This document shows positions 61,680-64,000 of a stretch of 64,000 bases of DNA, one piece after another. A program made the translations under genes and the position numbers. The DNA is from Notospermus geniculatus (lineage: Eukaryota; Nemertea; Pilidiophora; Heteronemertea; Lineidae), in assembly GCA_002633025.1 (NCBI GenBank), contig NMRB01000217.1:2625-66624 (forward strand). Direction: 5' to 3'. Position 1 is the first letter of the stretch. Each line of letters starts with the position of its first letter. The notes beneath the pieces are model-generated. The model was given only the letters and a program-made list of their open reading frames with translations. It was not told where the DNA came from and did not search any database.

Positions 61680-63130
61680 TAGCCCGCTTGGCCGCAAGGC
61701 CCAGCAGGGCTTATGCTGTGGTTGGGGTCATTTAGTGGTGGTCTGTCGTGCGTCTCGGCGGTACGGCGCTTCGTCCGTAAACTTTTGGTTTGTTAGCGCT
61801 CTAGCGCCTTTATTTTTTGACGAATCTTTTTGGTCTTCGGTGGGTCTATATATGGGCCTAAGATCTAGGTCGAGTTCGATTTTGAGCACGATTGGATTCC
61901 TATTTTGGCCTCCAGGGGGCGTTTTGTGAAAAATTTCAAAGGGCTATATTTTGATAATGGTTTGAACTATCATGTTGAAAGTTTGTACACATGTACAGTC
62001 TTTCAAATAAGTAAATGGACAGCGTGTTTTTCAAATATCGCCGAGATAAAACAAGATAATTGGATGCGGTTTTCAACATAGTGTAGTATACTTACCTGGT
62101 CATATACCTCATGTATTTGGGTCAACCTAATTTTAACCCTTTGTTATGTAACATACAATTTTAAAAAGCTCCAAAAGTCAACTTTTTTATTTCAAGTTTT
62201 TTTCAGCAGAATTCACAGTGTTGTGATGAGGTGAATGATAATGAGAGTTTTCGCGAAAAAAAATTTTGAAAATGTTTTTCCGTTTCCGTAATATCTCAAA
62301 ATATCAAAATTTGAGATTTTTGAAATTTTGATATATTCGATCATTTTTCAAAGTCATTTGGTAACATTCATTCCCTGGTGATAACTTATGCAATTTTTGA
62401 ATGCTTTTTTCACTTAAATGGCATGATATTCAGCCTCTTTATTGCAGCCTCCAGATTTCACATCATATTTTTAGCTGATTTGGTGATGGAAACACGTGGC
62501 AAATTTCGTAGCCTTCTTGTTATCATGTCTGGCAGCAAATAACAGCAAAAAAATATTCAATATCTCAAAATATCAAAAATCCCAGATTTTGATATTTTGA
62601 GATATCACGAAAAAGACAACAAATTTCACCGATTTTTTGGCAAAGAGTCTTTAATGTCAATCACCTGATCACATCAGTGCCAAATCTGTTGAAAAAAATT
62701 AGAAATAAAAAAGTTGATTTATGGACCTTTTTTAAATTGCGTGTTACATAACAAAGGGTTAAAATTAGGTTGACCCAAATACATGAGGTATATGACCAGG
62801 TAAGTATACCACACTATGTTGAAAACCGCATCAAATTATCTTGTTTTATCGGAGATATTTGAAAAAGACGCTGTCCATTTACTTATTTGAAAGACTGTAC
62901 CTCTAGGTTATAGCAACTTACAGACAAACTTTCGGTGAAATCTGATTCTTGACTTTGCCACTAGGGGGCCAAAACCAAAATCACTGAAAGTGCTATTTCT
63001 CCATAACCAAGAGGTGGATTTTTGTCAAATTTTTTTCCTGGGTATATCTAATAAGGATACATAAGATATAGTACCCGAGTTTTTCATTTGACCTACTTTT
63101 CAAGGTCACAGAGGTCAAAGTTCGCCTGAA
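61680..63130. repeat. Dispersed repeat related to 18878-19510, interrupted by a palindrome
   Basis: The left part has GTCTGTCGTGCGTC and GCCTCCAGGGGGCGTTTTGTG. The right part has GCCACTAGGGGGCC and GACCTACTTTTCAAGGTCAC AGAGGTCAAAGTTC, as in the other copy. The palindromic element 61993-62900 lies between. Confidence 0.6.
61993..62900. mobile_element. 908-bp palindromic element with arms over 170 bp
   Basis: GTACAGTCTTTCAAATAAGT, through ACTTACCTGGTCATATACC TCATG and TTAACCCTTTGTTATGTAAC, is mirrored by GTTACATAACAAAGGGTTAA and on to ACTTATTTGAAAGACTGTAC. The interior repeats AATATCTCAAAATATCAAAA in both orientations. No ORF. Confidence 0.88.
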
Positions 63131-64000
63131 ATTACGAAATTGGCTCTTTTTCTAATGGTTTCTTGCACGTTCTTAGTCAAGAGATTAATATGGCAATTTG
63201 GCATGTTTGTACCTAAATGGCTTTTATGGGGTTGCTGATGATTCCCACCACTGTGCTTCAAGCCAAGAGGGCACAGTGCGATTGGCACTTTTTTTTGCAA
63301 TAGCATGTTTTTATATGTCCAGACAAGTAATATCCACTGAGTTGTGCAGTACAGAAAATATATTTCATGAATTCTATTGAGAATGTTATTGAATGACGTG
63401 TGTTTTACCTAAATACCTGGTGGAATTTAGGTACATGTATTATCCAGGACTATTTTCCTATTGCTTTATCTGTTGGGCCTGAAAAAGTGCTTTGTATATG
63501 AATGCCTTGTCGACATATGACAAGATTAATGACTTAATAGTGTAGAAGAGGGGCCTTCATTGCACTGTCATGAATGAGGTCAGCTTTAGCCATTCCTGAT
63601 GAACATGATAATGCCGTTTTCTGTTGATTTCCATTGTATAAATCAGCCACTGCAAGACTTGTTTTTCATCTTTTTGCATTGATGATGTGCTATGTTGCCG
63701 ATTTTGCATGTTTCTCCATCCATGCTTTTCTGAAATCCTCTCCCCTGCATTAGAAGGAATTTGAGGTTCCTTGCGGGGACCTGCGTAGGCTAGAATTGGA
63801 GTGCCTGACGCCCATCACAGCTGAGGTCTTGCTGGAGCATTCGCTTATCATTTTATCACGTACAGATTCAGGTCTATAGGCAGACCTGGAGGTTTTGGAT
63901 TGCAAAGCTGACTGGCTCCAGGCAACTTTTCCCCCCGAGGAGCAGGATCAGTGGTGCTCTCTGGCGTCAAATCAAAGTCAGAAACCAATGTTTTGCAATG
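63131..64000. other. No recognised feature
   Basis: No splice-linked frame, RNA gene or strong repeat is seen; the short open frames here lack protein-like composition. Confidence 0.45.

Overview
The window looks like draft-assembly genomic DNA from a marine invertebrate animal. Genes are split into many short exons by GT-AG introns that can be followed by eye. The encoded proteins are animal families (a TRPA channel, a bHLH-Orange factor, thioredoxin, and a TMEM249-like subunit of the CatSper sperm channel). Non-coding DNA is packed with fold-back elements and with GGCCTA and ACATGTA words. Phylum cannot be fixed from this alone; an echinoderm, hemichordate, amphioxus or lophotrochozoan would fit. 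One 429-base gap (31848-32276) and five single-N joins mark it as a draft.

Layout. 1-820: fold-back and 41-bp tandem repeats. 821-3104 (minus): a 5'-truncated Helentron-type element (PIF1 helicase plus AP-like endonuclease), lying antisense just upstream of, or in an intron of, the next gene. 3582-13109 (plus): 18 in-frame exons of a TRPA1-like channel whose 5' exons lie outside the window; its introns hold at least ten fold-back or SINE insertions. 13110-20500: 3'UTR, one doubtful cysteine-rich exon, a 0.9-kb palindromic element and other repeats. 20653-23181 (plus): an unrecognised, probably disordered protein gene broken by a 619-bp internal tandem duplication. 23061-31765: a 4.3-kb tandem duplication that starts inside the last coding part of that gene. 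33078-33785 (plus): intronless TMEM249-like gene. 35748-55307 (plus): five-exon bHLH-Orange repressor-type gene. Its helix-2 exon is present twice, and its introns carry a 1.8-kb fold-back element with minisatellite arms plus other duplications. 58960-61221 (plus): thioredoxin, first exon not found. 61680-63130: a dispersed repeat interrupted by a 0.9-kb palindrome.

The genes have no obvious shared pathway. The dominant theme is recent structural turnover: three tandem duplications that copy coding exons, one further intronic duplication, and more than twenty inverted-repeat elements. Several of these are nested, and one is present in only one of two duplicate copies. Some of this could be uncollapsed haplotypes or assembly error, and that is stated where it applies.
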